The notes under the pieces were generated by a model. That model did no database searches and was not told where the DNA came from. It saw only the letters and a list, made by a program, of their open reading frames with translations. Of a DNA stretch of 64,000 nt, positions 34,581 to 43,199 are shown in pieces (the stretch's first letter is position 1; each line of letters starts with the position of its first letter). A program made the translations under genes and the position numbers. Source of the DNA: CALLPQ01 sp964392325 (lineage in GTDB: Bacteria; Pseudomonadota; Alphaproteobacteria; Caulobacterales; Parvularculaceae); contig CAYMPJ010000001.1 in NCBI GenBank assembly GCA_964392325.1, forward strand, positions 124,001-188,000. Reading direction: 5' to 3'.

Positions 34581-34609
34581 TTGACGAGCATGCGGAACAT
34601 CACTAGAAC
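34581..34609 (+). promoter_or_regulatory. lexA promoter with autoregulatory SOS box
   Basis: GAAC (34595-34598), 7 bases, and GAAC (34606-34609) form a perfect alphaproteobacterial LexA box. TTGACG (34581-34586) and TAGAAC (34604-34609) with a 17-bp spacer form the promoter, so the box overlaps the -10. lexA therefore represses itself. Confidence 0.85.
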
Positions 34610-34642
34610 GTATCTGTTTTGTTCTTACTCAAGGAATGCTAT

Positions 34643-35413
34643 ATGCTCACCCGCAAGCAACATGAACTGCTGATTTTTATCAATGACCGCATCACCCAGA
34701 CGGGCATTTCGCCCTCTTTTGACGAGATGAAAGAAGCGTTGGATTTACGCTCCAAGTCGGGAATTCACCGCTTGATCACGGCGCTTGAAGAGCGTGGCTT
34801 CATCCGTCGCTTGGCCCACCGGGCGCGAGCGCTGGAAGTTTTACGGATGCCCGATGAAGCCAGTTTTGATAGCAGCACGCAATCACGTAAGAATGTAACC
34901 CCTATCTCCGCAGGAGAGCGCAAAGGATTTTCGCCCTCGGTTATAAAAGGCTCCTTTGGTCAGAAAAATGATGATGGGCTTGATACAGGACCATCGGGGC
35001 AGATGGCGTCAAATTCTGGCGATCCGGAAGATAGTCTATCCTTACCAATTCTAGGGCGCATCGCGGCAGGGACACCGATTGAGGCGATACAGCATGAAGT
35101 AGACCGCTTTCCGGCACCCGCTGCTATGCTAAAGGGGGGCGAGCATTATATCTTACATGTACAAGGCGAATCGATGATCGAGGCCGGGATCAATGATGGC
35201 GATATGGCCGTTATTCAACGCTGTAATGATGCATCGAGCGGCGAAATCGTCGTGGCTCTTGTCGATGATCAAGAAGCAACCTTGAAACGATTACGCAAAA
35301 AGGGCGCTTCCATCGCTCTTGAAGCGGCAAATCCGGACTTTGAAACCAGAATTTATGGCCCGGACCGCGTCAATGTGCAGGGCCGTCTTGTTGGCCTGAT
35401 GCGGGTTTATTAG
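34643..35413 (+). CDS. lexA: SOS repressor LexA
   Basis: This 256-residue LexA controls the DNA-damage response. The winged-helix N-domain reads MLTRKQHELLIFINDRITQT and KSGIHRLITALEERGFIRRL. A linker of about 55 residues follows. The S24 peptidase domain carries the Ala-Gly self-cleavage site (GRIAAGTPIEA), the nucleophile Ser in QGESMIEAGI and the Lys in ATLKRLRKKG. The ATG at 34643 follows AAGGA and is preferred to an upstream start. It has its own SOS box, and mmcB in this window carries the same box. In many relatives lexA lies after trpDC-moaC-moeA; here it is 12 kb from trpC. Confidence 0.97.
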   Translation: MLTRKQHELLIFINDRITQTGISPSFDEMKEALDLRSKSGIHRLITALEERGFIRRLAHRARALEVLRMPDEASFDSSTQSRKNVTPISAGERKGFSPSVIKGSFGQKNDDGLDTGPSGQMASNSGDPEDSLSLPILGRIAAGTPIEAIQHEVDRFPAPAAMLKGGEHYILHVQGESMIEAGINDGDMAVIQRCNDASSGEIVVALVDDQEATLKRLRKKGASIALEAANPDFETRIYGPDRVNVQGRLVGLMRVY

Positions 35414-35504
35414 GCTCAATTTAAAAAACCCCGGTCCCCGGTTTCCAATGAAATTGCATAACCAAGCTACGGCCTAGGCCCCTTTGAGAGTCTCGAAGAG
35501 GCCC

Positions 35505-36467
35505 TCAAGAAAATTGTGCTTGAAAAGCGGCAATAAATTTCTCGACGTCACCGACGGGAAGTTTGTTGATCCCGGCTGCTGCCGCGCGTCCACCGCCCGT
35601 TTCAAATTGCAAGCATAACGTATCTGCACCCTCCCGGCGATCAATGGGTGCGCGCACACTAACCACGAAGGCGCCATCTTGATGGGTCAAGATTGCATGG
35701 GCGCGATGGGGAAATTTTTGCGCCAGTTCATTCCCGTAAACTCCGGAGACCCGGCGCGATGAAGCGCTATCTTCCAGCGCCAATATCAACCCCGTCTCAG
35801 ACTCATTGACAATTTTTGCAGATCTTGCAATCCGCATATCATCAGTATACCCCTCTTTGAGGCGATCAAAGACATCGCGGCCCTCATTCAAAAACGCCAT
35901 TGGTGTCTCATAGGGCAATAAATGACGATACAGATCAGCGGGATGAAAATGCAAATCTTCAACACTCGCGCCGTAGCCATTATAGTTGACCAGAATGCCA
36001 AGCTCTTCCAGTTGATCCAGAGGAAGATCCAGCCCGGCTGCTTTTTCGCGCGCCAGTTTTGGAAAATTATCACCAAAGGCTGCCGCGACCGCCCACGCAC
36101 GATACGCACCGTCCAGATAGTTATCGACAATCATAGCCGTGCATGTCTCAGGTGATGGATCGATTAATGCGGTTAAGGCATTGCTGGCTGGAATATCCCC
36201 CGCATGATGGTGATCGGCATAAAAAACCTTCGCCCCATCATTTAACAGTCTCACCAGATCTTCTTTGTTGGCATGCATCGAAATATCAAGAACGGTGAGA
36301 TTTTTACCCGCACCGTTTTCAATTTTTTTGAGCAAAGTAATATCACGCTTGCGTCCAGTAATGAGTTCAGCATCACGCGGCGCAGCAAGACGCAATTGGA
36401 TCAATGACAAAATTCCGTCAGCATCTCCATTAAAAATATCAAAATCAGTCACCAGAATCGCTTCCAC
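35505..36467 (-). CDS. DHH-family phosphoesterase, possibly acting on pAp
   Basis: This 320-residue protein is of the DHH/DHHA1 phosphoesterase superfamily. Metal-binding motifs are FNGDADGILSL near the N-terminus, VLDISMHANK and the DHH-type ADHHHAGD, with the C-terminal GGGRAAAAG of the DHHA1 domain. It starts (GTG at 36467) 23 bp inside the 3' end of cysNC, so it is the third gene of the sulfate activation operon. DHH enzymes of the NrnA type split 3'-phosphoadenosine 5'-phosphate, the by-product of sulfate assimilation, so that role is my inference. Close relatives are often labelled only as acetyltransferase or phosphoesterase. Confidence 0.8.
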   Translation of the reverse strand: MEAILVTDFDIFNGDADGILSLIQLRLAAPRDAELITGRKRDITLLKKIENGAGKNLTVLDISMHANKEDLVRLLNDGAKVFYADHHHAGDIPASNALTALIDPSPETCTAMIVDNYLDGAYRAWAVAAAFGDNFPKLAREKAAGLDLPLDQLEELGILVNYNGYGASVEDLHFHPADLYRHLLPYETPMAFLNEGRDVFDRLKEGYTDDMRIARSAKIVNESETGLILALEDSASSRRVSGVYGNELAQKFPHRAHAILTHQDGAFVVSVRAPIDRREGADTLCLQFETGGGRAAAAGINKLPVGDVEKFIAAFQAQFS

Positions 36468-38364
36468 TTAAATAATGATTATCCTGCAGATATTTCACAA
36501 TCAGCTCCGCAGCATCTTCCGCTGAAGTTTTAACCGTTTCAATTCTGATTTCCGGATTTTGCGGTCGTTCATATTCTGAATCAATGCCGGTAAAGTTTTT
36601 GATTTCGCCTCGCCGCGCTTTGGCATAAAGCCCCTTAACATCACGTGACTCGCACACCTCTAAAGGCGTATCAACAAAAATCTCTACAAACTCGCCCTCT
36701 TCCAGAAGATCCCGCGCCATTTGCCGCTCTGCTTTAAAGGGCGAAATAAAGGAGGTTAAGGTGATTAAGCCGGAATCCACCATAAGCCTTGCGACTTCAC
36801 CAATGCGGCGAATATTCTCGATACGGTCGGCATTGGTAAATCCCAGATCCTTATTGAGACCATGACGCAAATTATCACCGTCGAGCGTATAAGTATGACG
36901 CCCCAGATCGAGGAGACGTTTTTCAACCATATTGGCAATGGTTGATTTGCCGCACCCCGAGAGCCCGGTAAACCACAAGGTAACCGCTTTCTGGTTTTTT
37001 TGCTCAGCTCTGGCAGATTTATTTACATCAAGATCCTGCCATACAACGTTGCGGGCCCGGCGCAACGCAAAATCCAACATGCCCACGCCAATCGTTGCAT
37101 TACTTTGACGATCAACAATTATAAAGCTACCCGTATGACGATTGTCTGTATAAGCATCATATGCAATTGGACGGGCTAGAGACATAGTGCATATGCCTAC
37201 CTCGTTCAATGAGAGAATTTTTGCCGCCTCTTCCGACAAATCATTTACATTAACAGTATGTTTGAGCGTTGGAATTGAACCCGGAACCGTTTTATTGTTG
37301 AACTTGAACAAATATTGCCGGCCCGGAAACATTTCCTGTTCACTCATCCATAAAATGTGAGCCTGAAACTGATCTGCTTGAGCAATCGGCGCATCTTTAT
37401 GACAAATCACATCACCGCGTGAAATATCGATCTCGTCTTTTAAGGTCAGCGTAATCGCTTGATCCTTGCCGGCCTTTTCAAGATTGCCATTGTGAGTAAC
37501 AATTTCTTTAACGCTTGAGCGTTTACCCGACGGTATAACAATGACATCATCGCCGACATTAATCTGGCCCGATGCGATTGTACCGGCAAAACCCCTAAAA
37601 TCGAGATTGGGACGATTTACCCATTGCACTGGCAAACGGAAGGGCTCTTCATTCTTGCGAGGCGTAACGTCAACCTCTTCGAGATATTCCAAGAGAGCCG
37701 GGCCGCGATACCAGTCAGCACGATCTGATTTTTGAGAAACATTATCGCCGTCCAAAGCCGACATCGGGATACAGGTAATATCGTTAAAACCCAAACCCTT
37801 TGCAAAATCCCTGAATTCAACTTCAATATTATTATACGTACCTTGATCAAAATCCATTAAGTCCATTTTATTGATGGCAACAACAACATTTTTTATACCG
37901 AGTAGCGAGACAATATAGGCATGACGACGGGTTTGCACCTGCACACCGTGACGCGCATCAATCAGTAAAATTGCAACATCGGCTGTAGACGCACCCGTTG
38001 CCATATTGCGTGTATATTGTTCATGGCCGGGCGTATCAGCAACAATGAATTTACGCCGGTCCGTTGAGAAAAAGCGATATGCAACATCAATAGTTATGCC
38101 CTGCTCGCGTTCTGCGGCGAGGCCATCAACGAGAAGCGCTAAATCAATTTTCTCGCCTTGTGTGCCGGATTTTTTGCTATCTTTTTCAATAGCCGCCAAT
38201 TGATCTTCATAGATTAGCTTACTGTCATACAGCAAACGCCCGATCAGGGTGGACTTACCATCGTCAACAGATCCGCACGTAATAAATCGAAGAAAGCTTT
38301 TGCTTTCCTGGGCTTTAAGATAACCAAGAATATCGGTTTCAATAAGGGCATCGAGATGTGACAT
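36445..38364 (-). CDS. cysNC: bifunctional sulfate adenylyltransferase large subunit / adenylylsulfate kinase
   Basis: This 639-residue fusion makes APS (with CysD) and then phosphorylates it to PAPS. The N-terminal CysN GTPase has GSVDDGKSTLIGRLLYD (G1), DTPGHEQYTRNMATGAS (G3) and NKMD (G4). The C-terminal APS kinase begins near residue 460 with GLSGCGKSTIANMVEKR and has DGDNLRHGLNKDLGF. It starts 2 bp after the cysD stop, so the two are translated together, and the DHH phosphoesterase overlaps its end. The CysN-CysC fusion is usual in alphaproteobacteria. Confidence 0.97.
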   Translation of the reverse strand: MSHLDALIETDILGYLKAQESKSFLRFITCGSVDDGKSTLIGRLLYDSKLIYEDQLAAIEKDSKKSGTQGEKIDLALLVDGLAAEREQGITIDVAYRFFSTDRRKFIVADTPGHEQYTRNMATGASTADVAILLIDARHGVQVQTRRHAYIVSLLGIKNVVVAINKMDLMDFDQGTYNNIEVEFRDFAKGLGFNDITCIPMSALDGDNVSQKSDRADWYRGPALLEYLEEVDVTPRKNEEPFRLPVQWVNRPNLDFRGFAGTIASGQINVGDDVIVIPSGKRSSVKEIVTHNGNLEKAGKDQAITLTLKDEIDISRGDVICHKDAPIAQADQFQAHILWMSEQEMFPGRQYLFKFNNKTVPGSIPTLKHTVNVNDLSEEAAKILSLNEVGICTMSLARPIAYDAYTDNRHTGSFIIVDRQSNATIGVGMLDFALRRARNVVWQDLDVNKSARAEQKNQKAVTLWFTGLSGCGKSTIANMVEKRLLDLGRHTYTLDGDNLRHGLNKDLGFTNADRIENIRRIGEVARLMVDSGLITLTSFISPFKAERQMARDLLEEGEFVEIFVDTPLEVCESRDVKGLYAKARRGEIKNFTGIDSEYERPQNPEIRIETVKTSAEDAAELIVKYLQDNHYLSGSDSGD

Positions 38365-38366
38365 TA

Positions 38367-39470
38367 TTAAAAATACCCTTCTTCTTTTTTCTGTTCCATC
38401 GAAGCACCAGCATCTGAATCGATGATGCGGCCCTGACGCTCAGAAGTTTTGGTCAAAAGCATTTCCTGAATGACCTCAGGAAGCGTGGTTGCTTCGCTTT
38501 CAACCGCCCCCGTTAACGGATAACAACCCAGCGTTCTAAAGCGCACCATTTTTTCCATCGGCACTTCACCAGGCTCCAGCGGCAAACGGTCATCATCCAC
38601 CATGACTAAAACACCATCGCGCTCCACAACAGGACGCATTTTGGATAGATAGAGTTCGGGAATTTCTATATTTTCCTTATAGATATATTGCCATATATCC
38701 AACTCGGTCCAATTAGAGAGCGGAAATACGCGCATGCTCTCTCCTTTATGAACTCTTGTATTATAGACATTCCATAATTCAGGGCGTTGATTTTTTGCAT
38801 CCCAGCGATGTTGCTCCGTACGGAAAGAAAATATTCTCTCCTTCGCGCGAGCCTTTTCTTCGTCGCGGCGCGCGCCGCCAAAAGCGGCATCGAATTTATA
38901 CTTATCAAGAGCCTGTTTTAACCCTTGAGTTTTCATTATATCCGTATGCACAGCAGAGCCATGGGAGAAAGGCCCTACCCCCTGCTCGACACCCTCCTGA
39001 TTGATATGGACAATTAATTCCATGCCGACATCTTTTGCGCGCTTGTCGCGAAACTTGATCATCTCGGAAAATTTCCATGTGGTATCCACATGCATAAGCG
39101 GAAAAGGCGGCGGAGAGGGATAAAAAGCCTTCTGGGCCAAGTGCAACATAACCGAACTATCTTTGCCGACCGAATAAAGCATCACCGGGTTTTCACACGC
39201 CGCAGCAACCTCGCGCATGATATGGATGCTCTCCGCTTCAAGGCGGTCGAGATGCGTCATCGCTATGTCAGTATTTTTTAGATCCGCTTCCATCTCGTCT
39301 AGCCGCTGATTGGCATCCTCAAGGGTTTTTAAAGTACATTGCCCGCCAGCCTTCAAGCGAGCGAGGCCCTTGCCATCTTTCAAGGCTTTACGGGATATTG
39401 TAGAAAGCGACTGCCCGGTTTCATTGGCCAGAGCTTCAGCGCGGGATAGGAGATCAGCGATTGTTGACAT
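38367..39470 (-). CDS. cysD: sulfate adenylyltransferase subunit 2 with an extra N-terminal module
   Basis: Residues from about 71 onward form an ordinary CysD: MTHLDRLEAESIHIMREVAA, the PP-loop YSVGKDSSVMLHLAQ, GGARRDEEKARAKERIFSFR, and a C-terminal AGASMEQKKEEGYF. It catalyses ATP + sulfate to APS, driven by CysN GTPase. The frame extends upstream by 70 residues to an ATG at 39470 (MSTIADLLSRAEALANETG). This added part (SLSTISRKALKDGKGLARL, AGGQCTLKTLEDANQRLDEM) resembles a small helix-turn-helix-like module seen alone in alphaproteobacteria. A shorter start at 39260 would give the normal 297 residues. A perfect hairpin sequence lies 8 bp before the longer start. Confidence 0.92.
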   Translation of the reverse strand: MSTIADLLSRAEALANETGQSLSTISRKALKDGKGLARLKAGGQCTLKTLEDANQRLDEMEADLKNTDIAMTHLDRLEAESIHIMREVAAACENPVMLYSVGKDSSVMLHLAQKAFYPSPPPFPLMHVDTTWKFSEMIKFRDKRAKDVGMELIVHINQEGVEQGVGPFSHGSAVHTDIMKTQGLKQALDKYKFDAAFGGARRDEEKARAKERIFSFRTEQHRWDAKNQRPELWNVYNTRVHKGESMRVFPLSNWTELDIWQYIYKENIEIPELYLSKMRPVVERDGVLVMVDDDRLPLEPGEVPMEKMVRFRTLGCYPLTGAVESEATTLPEVIQEMLLTKTSERQGRIIDSDAGASMEQKKEEGYF

Positions 39471-39477
39471 AATATAA

Positions 39478-39493
39478 ATGGGACAAATCCCAT
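39478..39493. promoter_or_regulatory. inverted repeat just upstream of cysD
   Basis: ATGGGA-CAAA-TCCCAT is a perfect 6-bp inverted repeat with a 4-base loop, ending 8 bp before the ATG at 39470. In RNA it would form a hairpin covering the ribosome site region; as DNA it could be an operator, for instance for the added N-terminal module of CysD. Confidence 0.45.
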
Positions 39494-39715
39494 CTTTCGA
39501 GTTATTTTGAGGAAAAAAGCACAAAATAAAGGGGATGGGAAGGCCTTATTGGCAAGAATTATACATATTTTATGATTTAATCCCACGACTTATGATTATA
39601 TCCGGGTTTTCCCGCCCCACCCCCCTTAAAACGCAGGCTACGCCGATGATCAAATCACTGGCCACCACCAAATTTTGCTATAGCGGGGCCAGTCGGGCTA
39701 TATGAGAGACCAAGC

Positions 39716-40537
39716 ATGAGTGAAACCCTTCTCGAACACCAAACCTTGATACGTGGCTGCGTCTTTTTTGGCGTGCTCACCGCCATGTCTATTTTGGAAG
39801 CAGTTTTCCCGAAAAAGAAACGCACACAAACCCGCCAGAAGCGCTGGCCAACCAATCTCGGTATTATTATACTTGATACGATTTTAAGCCGCTTTGCTAG
39901 CCCCTTCGTGGCGCTTGCAATCGCCCCCTTTGCGGGCACTCAAAATTGGGGCCTGTTTAATATAATCAGCCTACCCATCGCTCTTGAAATCCTTTTCTGC
40001 ATGGCCTTACTTGATATGGCGATTTACTGGCAGCATGTTGCCTTTCATAAAATACCCGTGCTTTGGGCTTTGCATAAAGTCCATCATGTTGATCGCGATA
40101 TTGATGCGAGTACCGGGGTGCGCTTTCACCCTATCGAGATTGTTCTCTCAATGATTTACAAGGCTCTTATTATTCTCATTTTAGGCGCACCCTTGATTGC
40201 TGTTTTTCTGTTTGAAATTATTTTAAACGCAAGCGCGATGTTCAATCATGCCAATTTAAAACTCCCCAAAAGCGTAGATAAATTTGTACGTTTTCTCTTC
40301 GTCACCCCTGACATGCACCGGGTTCACCACTCGATCATAAAGCGGGAGACCAATTCGAACTACGGATTTAACCTCTCGCTCTGGGATCGTATTTTTCAAA
40401 GCTATATCCCTCAACCGCAAATGGGGCACACGGACATGGTCATCGGACTGGAAACATATCAATCTGATAAACCCTCATCCCTGTGGTGGAGTTTGACGTT
40501 ACCATTTCACAAAACCGAACATAAAAATGAAGATTGA
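39716..40537 (+). CDS. sterol desaturase / fatty acid hydroxylase family membrane enzyme
   Basis: This 273-residue integral membrane di-iron enzyme has the family histidine boxes: HVAFH (107-111), HKVHH (120-124) with the following His in RFHPIE, and the C-terminal HRVHHS. Hydrophobic segments include LIRGCVFFGVLTAMSILEAV and LIILILGAPLIAVFLFEIIL. It should hydroxylate or desaturate a lipid, sterol-like or carotenoid substrate. The pectate-lyase-like gene starts 6 bp downstream, so the two are cotranscribed; a metabolic link is not obvious. Confidence 0.93.
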   Translation: MSETLLEHQTLIRGCVFFGVLTAMSILEAVFPKKKRTQTRQKRWPTNLGIIILDTILSRFASPFVALAIAPFAGTQNWGLFNIISLPIALEILFCMALLDMAIYWQHVAFHKIPVLWALHKVHHVDRDIDASTGVRFHPIEIVLSMIYKALIILILGAPLIAVFLFEIILNASAMFNHANLKLPKSVDKFVRFLFVTPDMHRVHHSIIKRETNSNYGFNLSLWDRIFQSYIPQPQMGHTDMVIGLETYQSDKPSSLWWSLTLPFHKTEHKNED

Positions 40538-40543
40538 GAAGAT

Positions 40544-41323
40544 ATGACCGGTATAAAATTTTTTCTGCGCCGAGAATTTTTTATAATTGCAGTCATGATT
40601 GGCTCACTTCTAGCTATAGGGCCGGGGTGCAGCAGCGCGGGCGAATCGCGATCACTTAATCCCTCGCACCGCGATGCAATTATCAAAGTTAGCGAAACTA
40701 TAAAAGTTGATAGAGGAGAAATATTTGACGGCGGCGGGGCTCTCTATGATTGGGTAGGCGCGGGAGACTGTTCCCAAACAGAGGGCATGGCGCCAATGTT
40801 CAAACTGTCGGAAAATTCCACCCTAAAAAATCTTCGCATGAGAAATGCGCCGGACGGCATCCATATTAAAGGGTCGAATGTTACCATCGATAATATTGTC
40901 AATGTCGATGTTTGCGAGGATGCAATTTCAATTAAACTAGATCGAAACAAAAAAATTCCAACCAATATTAGAATCTATAATTCAAAATTTTTCGACTGCG
41001 AAGACAAAGCCATTCAAATAACGCGGGGCAATGGTCTCCTTATCAAAAACAACGAATTTCGCAGATGCGCAAAGCCCGTTCGTGTTAAAGAACTCGCCAA
41101 AGAGATTCGCTTTGAAGACAATAAAATTTACTCTGCCAAAGTCGCCATCAAAGTGACTGGCGGCGAAATTTGGGCAGCCAGAAATACAATTGATGGTGCA
41201 AAAATCGGATTCTGGGCCGAACAAGGCGGCATCATTACAAATGGTGGCGGCAATAATTTATCTGACGTTATCCACCCGACAAAAGAAACAGAAGGCGGGC
41301 AGATCATTGTCGGAAAAAATTAG
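40544..41323 (+). CDS. pectate lyase-like parallel beta-helix protein (PL3 type), exported
   Basis: This 259-residue protein begins with a membrane-targeting region (FFIIAVMIGSLLAIGPGCSS), possibly a lipoprotein signal although GPGC is an imperfect lipobox. The core has the pattern of family 3 pectate lyases: FDGGGALYDWVGAGDCSQ, STLKNLRMRNAPDGIHIKGS, VDVCEDAISIKLDRN and DKAIQITRGNGLLIKNNEF. The DGIH and EDAISIK strands line the catalytic groove. It would cut pectin-like polymers or bind them. The family is inferred from pattern memory, so other right-handed beta-helix proteins remain possible. It is in one operon with the sterol desaturase. Confidence 0.72.
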   Translation: MTGIKFFLRREFFIIAVMIGSLLAIGPGCSSAGESRSLNPSHRDAIIKVSETIKVDRGEIFDGGGALYDWVGAGDCSQTEGMAPMFKLSENSTLKNLRMRNAPDGIHIKGSNVTIDNIVNVDVCEDAISIKLDRNKKIPTNIRIYNSKFFDCEDKAIQITRGNGLLIKNNEFRRCAKPVRVKELAKEIRFEDNKIYSAKVAIKVTGGEIWAARNTIDGAKIGFWAEQGGIITNGGGNNLSDVIHPTKETEGGQIIVGKN

Positions 41324-41351
41324 ATAATTTTATTACCAACCAACATCGTGC

Positions 41352-42464
41352 TTACAGGCATTCTTCCGGGTTGACGCTTTCAATGCCCAGTGCCTCACCC
41401 ACGGCAGCATTTGTCAGTTTTCCCTCGCACACATTAAGGCCTTCCAATAAATTTCGATCGTCCTTCATCGCATCGCGCCAACCAAGTCGCGCAATTTTTG
41501 AAGCATGATGAAGCGTTGCAGCATTAAGCGCATAGGTCGAAGTTCGCGAGACCGCGCCCGGCATATTCGCCACACAATAATGGAGGACGCCATCAACCTC
41601 ATAGATTGGATCATCATGGGTTGTGGGCCGGGATGTCTCGAAACACCCGCCCTGATCTATCGCAACATCAACCAACACGCTTCCTTTGCGCATATTTGAA
41701 AGCATATCGCGCGTAATTAATTTTGGCGCGGCAGCTCCCGGTATCAACACCGCACCAACAACCATATCTGCGCGGGCCAACAAACTATCCAGAACAGCAG
41801 GAGTGGAGCGTACCACTTTTGCAGAGGCACCAAAATAATTTGACAATCTCTCCATCACTTCATTATTCCGCTCAAGGATGGTTACATCTGCCTGCAGGCC
41901 TACCGCCATTTGCGCCGCATTAAACCCGACATCTCCGCCGCCAATGACAACAACATTTGCTGGCGCAACACCGGGTACACCGCCCAGCAAAACCCCGCGA
42001 CCACCGGCGTTTTTCTGCAAAGCACCAGCACCAACCTGAATAGCTAACCGGCCAGCCACCTGACTCATCGGTTTCAGTAAAGGTAAATCACCATTGTCAT
42101 CAGTCACTGTTTCATAAGCAATACACACCGCGCCAGACTTGATGAGATCATGAGTTTGTTCCGGATCGGGGGCTAAATGTAGGTAAGTGTACAGAATTTG
42201 CCCCGGGCGCAACATTGCGCGCTCTTGGGGTTGTGGCTCTTTCACTTTGACAACCATTTCCGCGCGAGCAAAAATTTCTTCCGCATGCCCAACAATCTCC
42301 GCGCCGGATGCTTTATAGGCATCATCCTCTGCGCCAATCCCTAACCCGGCACCGCTCTCCACAATAAGCTGGTGACCTTTCCTAACCAGTTCATTCACAC
42401 TCTCTGGCGTTAGGCCAACACGATATTCATGATTTTTGATTTCTTTGGGGACACCTATCAACAT
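41352..42464 (-). CDS. ald: alanine dehydrogenase
   Basis: This 371-residue NAD-dependent enzyme interconverts alanine with pyruvate and ammonia. The N-terminal MLIGVPKEIKNHEYRVGLTP is universal in Ald. Pyruvate-binding residues fall in KVKEPQPQE and TYLHLAPD. The nucleotide fold is VVIGGGDVGFNAAQMAVG. AAGGAG lies before the ATG at 42464, so the start is firm; a longer upstream frame is not used. It is divergent from an Lrp/AsnC regulator with 172 bp between them, the common arrangement in which the regulator controls ald. An alanine/glycine symporter lies 10 kb away. Confidence 0.97.
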   Translation of the reverse strand: MLIGVPKEIKNHEYRVGLTPESVNELVRKGHQLIVESGAGLGIGAEDDAYKASGAEIVGHAEEIFARAEMVVKVKEPQPQERAMLRPGQILYTYLHLAPDPEQTHDLIKSGAVCIAYETVTDDNGDLPLLKPMSQVAGRLAIQVGAGALQKNAGGRGVLLGGVPGVAPANVVVIGGGDVGFNAAQMAVGLQADVTILERNNEVMERLSNYFGASAKVVRSTPAVLDSLLARADMVVGAVLIPGAAAPKLITRDMLSNMRKGSVLVDVAIDQGGCFETSRPTTHDDPIYEVDGVLHYCVANMPGAVSRTSTYALNAATLHHASKIARLGWRDAMKDDRNLLEGLNVCEGKLTNAAVGEALGIESVNPEECL

Positions 42465-42583
42465 GGGGATTCTCCTTTTCGCCCTCAAAGTGAGGCTTGG
42501 AATTGGGTTCATTATTATTAATACGCACCCAAATCCTATCCAAGGATCATTCGAAAAACCTCGCAAACTTGTTTTGTGTTTTT

Positions 42584-42631
42584 GAAATATTTGGTATATT
42601 TTCCTGAAATATGCATTAATATTAGAAATAT
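42584..42631. promoter_or_regulatory. candidate Lrp-type binding array between ald and lrp
   Basis: GAAATAT occurs at 42584-42590, 42606-42612 and 42625-42631, spaced 22 and 19 bp, about two DNA turns. Phased AT-rich repeats of this kind are typical for Lrp-family octamers. The array lies just ahead of the regulator and within reach of the ald promoter. Confidence 0.45.
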
Positions 42632-42636
42632 TTACA

Positions 42637-43104
42637 ATGATAGACGCCATAGACAAAAAAATTCTTGCCGCCCTTCAAGAGGATAGCCGCCAATCCATTG
42701 CTGAAATATCGCAAATTGCCGGGCTATCAATATCAGCCTGTCATCGGCGCATTGGGCTTCTGGAGAAAAACGGCATTATCGAAAATTACAGCGCCCGCCT
42801 GAATGGCGTCGCATTGGGTTATCTCGTGATGTTTTTTGTAGAAATATCTCTGGAGAGTCAGTCAGATGCCGTTCTTTCCGCATTTGAGAAGGCCGCACAA
42901 AGACAAGAAGAGGTCCTGGAATGCCACCTAATGACCGGTTCCGCAGACTATCTTTTGAAAATAGCGGCACAAGACACTCAAAATTATGAAAAAATCTACC
43001 GCCGTGTTATCGCCTCCCTACCCCATGTTAGCAAAATCCAAAGCTCACTCGTTATGAAAACCATAAAAGCCTGGAACGGTTACCCGCTTTCAACAGTCAG
43101 ATAA
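42637..43104 (+). CDS. Lrp/AsnC family transcriptional regulator, probable regulator of ald
   Basis: This 155-residue regulator has the helix-turn-helix DSRQSIAEISQIAGLSISAC and RIGLLEKNGIIENYSARLN, followed by the RAM ligand-binding domain (YLVMFFVEISLESQS, LECHLMTGSADYLLKI). It is divergent to ald. By analogy with BkdR and AldR-type proteins it should switch ald according to alanine or leucine levels. Three GAAATAT repeats directly before it are probable binding sites, which also implies autoregulation. Confidence 0.94.
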   Translation: MIDAIDKKILAALQEDSRQSIAEISQIAGLSISACHRRIGLLEKNGIIENYSARLNGVALGYLVMFFVEISLESQSDAVLSAFEKAAQRQEEVLECHLMTGSADYLLKIAAQDTQNYEKIYRRVIASLPHVSKIQSSLVMKTIKAWNGYPLSTVR

Positions 43105-43199
43105 CCAACTAAACCTTTGCAGTCGTAAACTGTAATGTATATGGTGCGGCAACGAAGCAGATTACGAGCATTATACGTCCTAATAATTAGAATAATATC

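Noticed and set aside
35425..35455. Terminator after lexA from CCGG-TCC-CCGG
   Set aside because: The stem is very short and no T-run follows.
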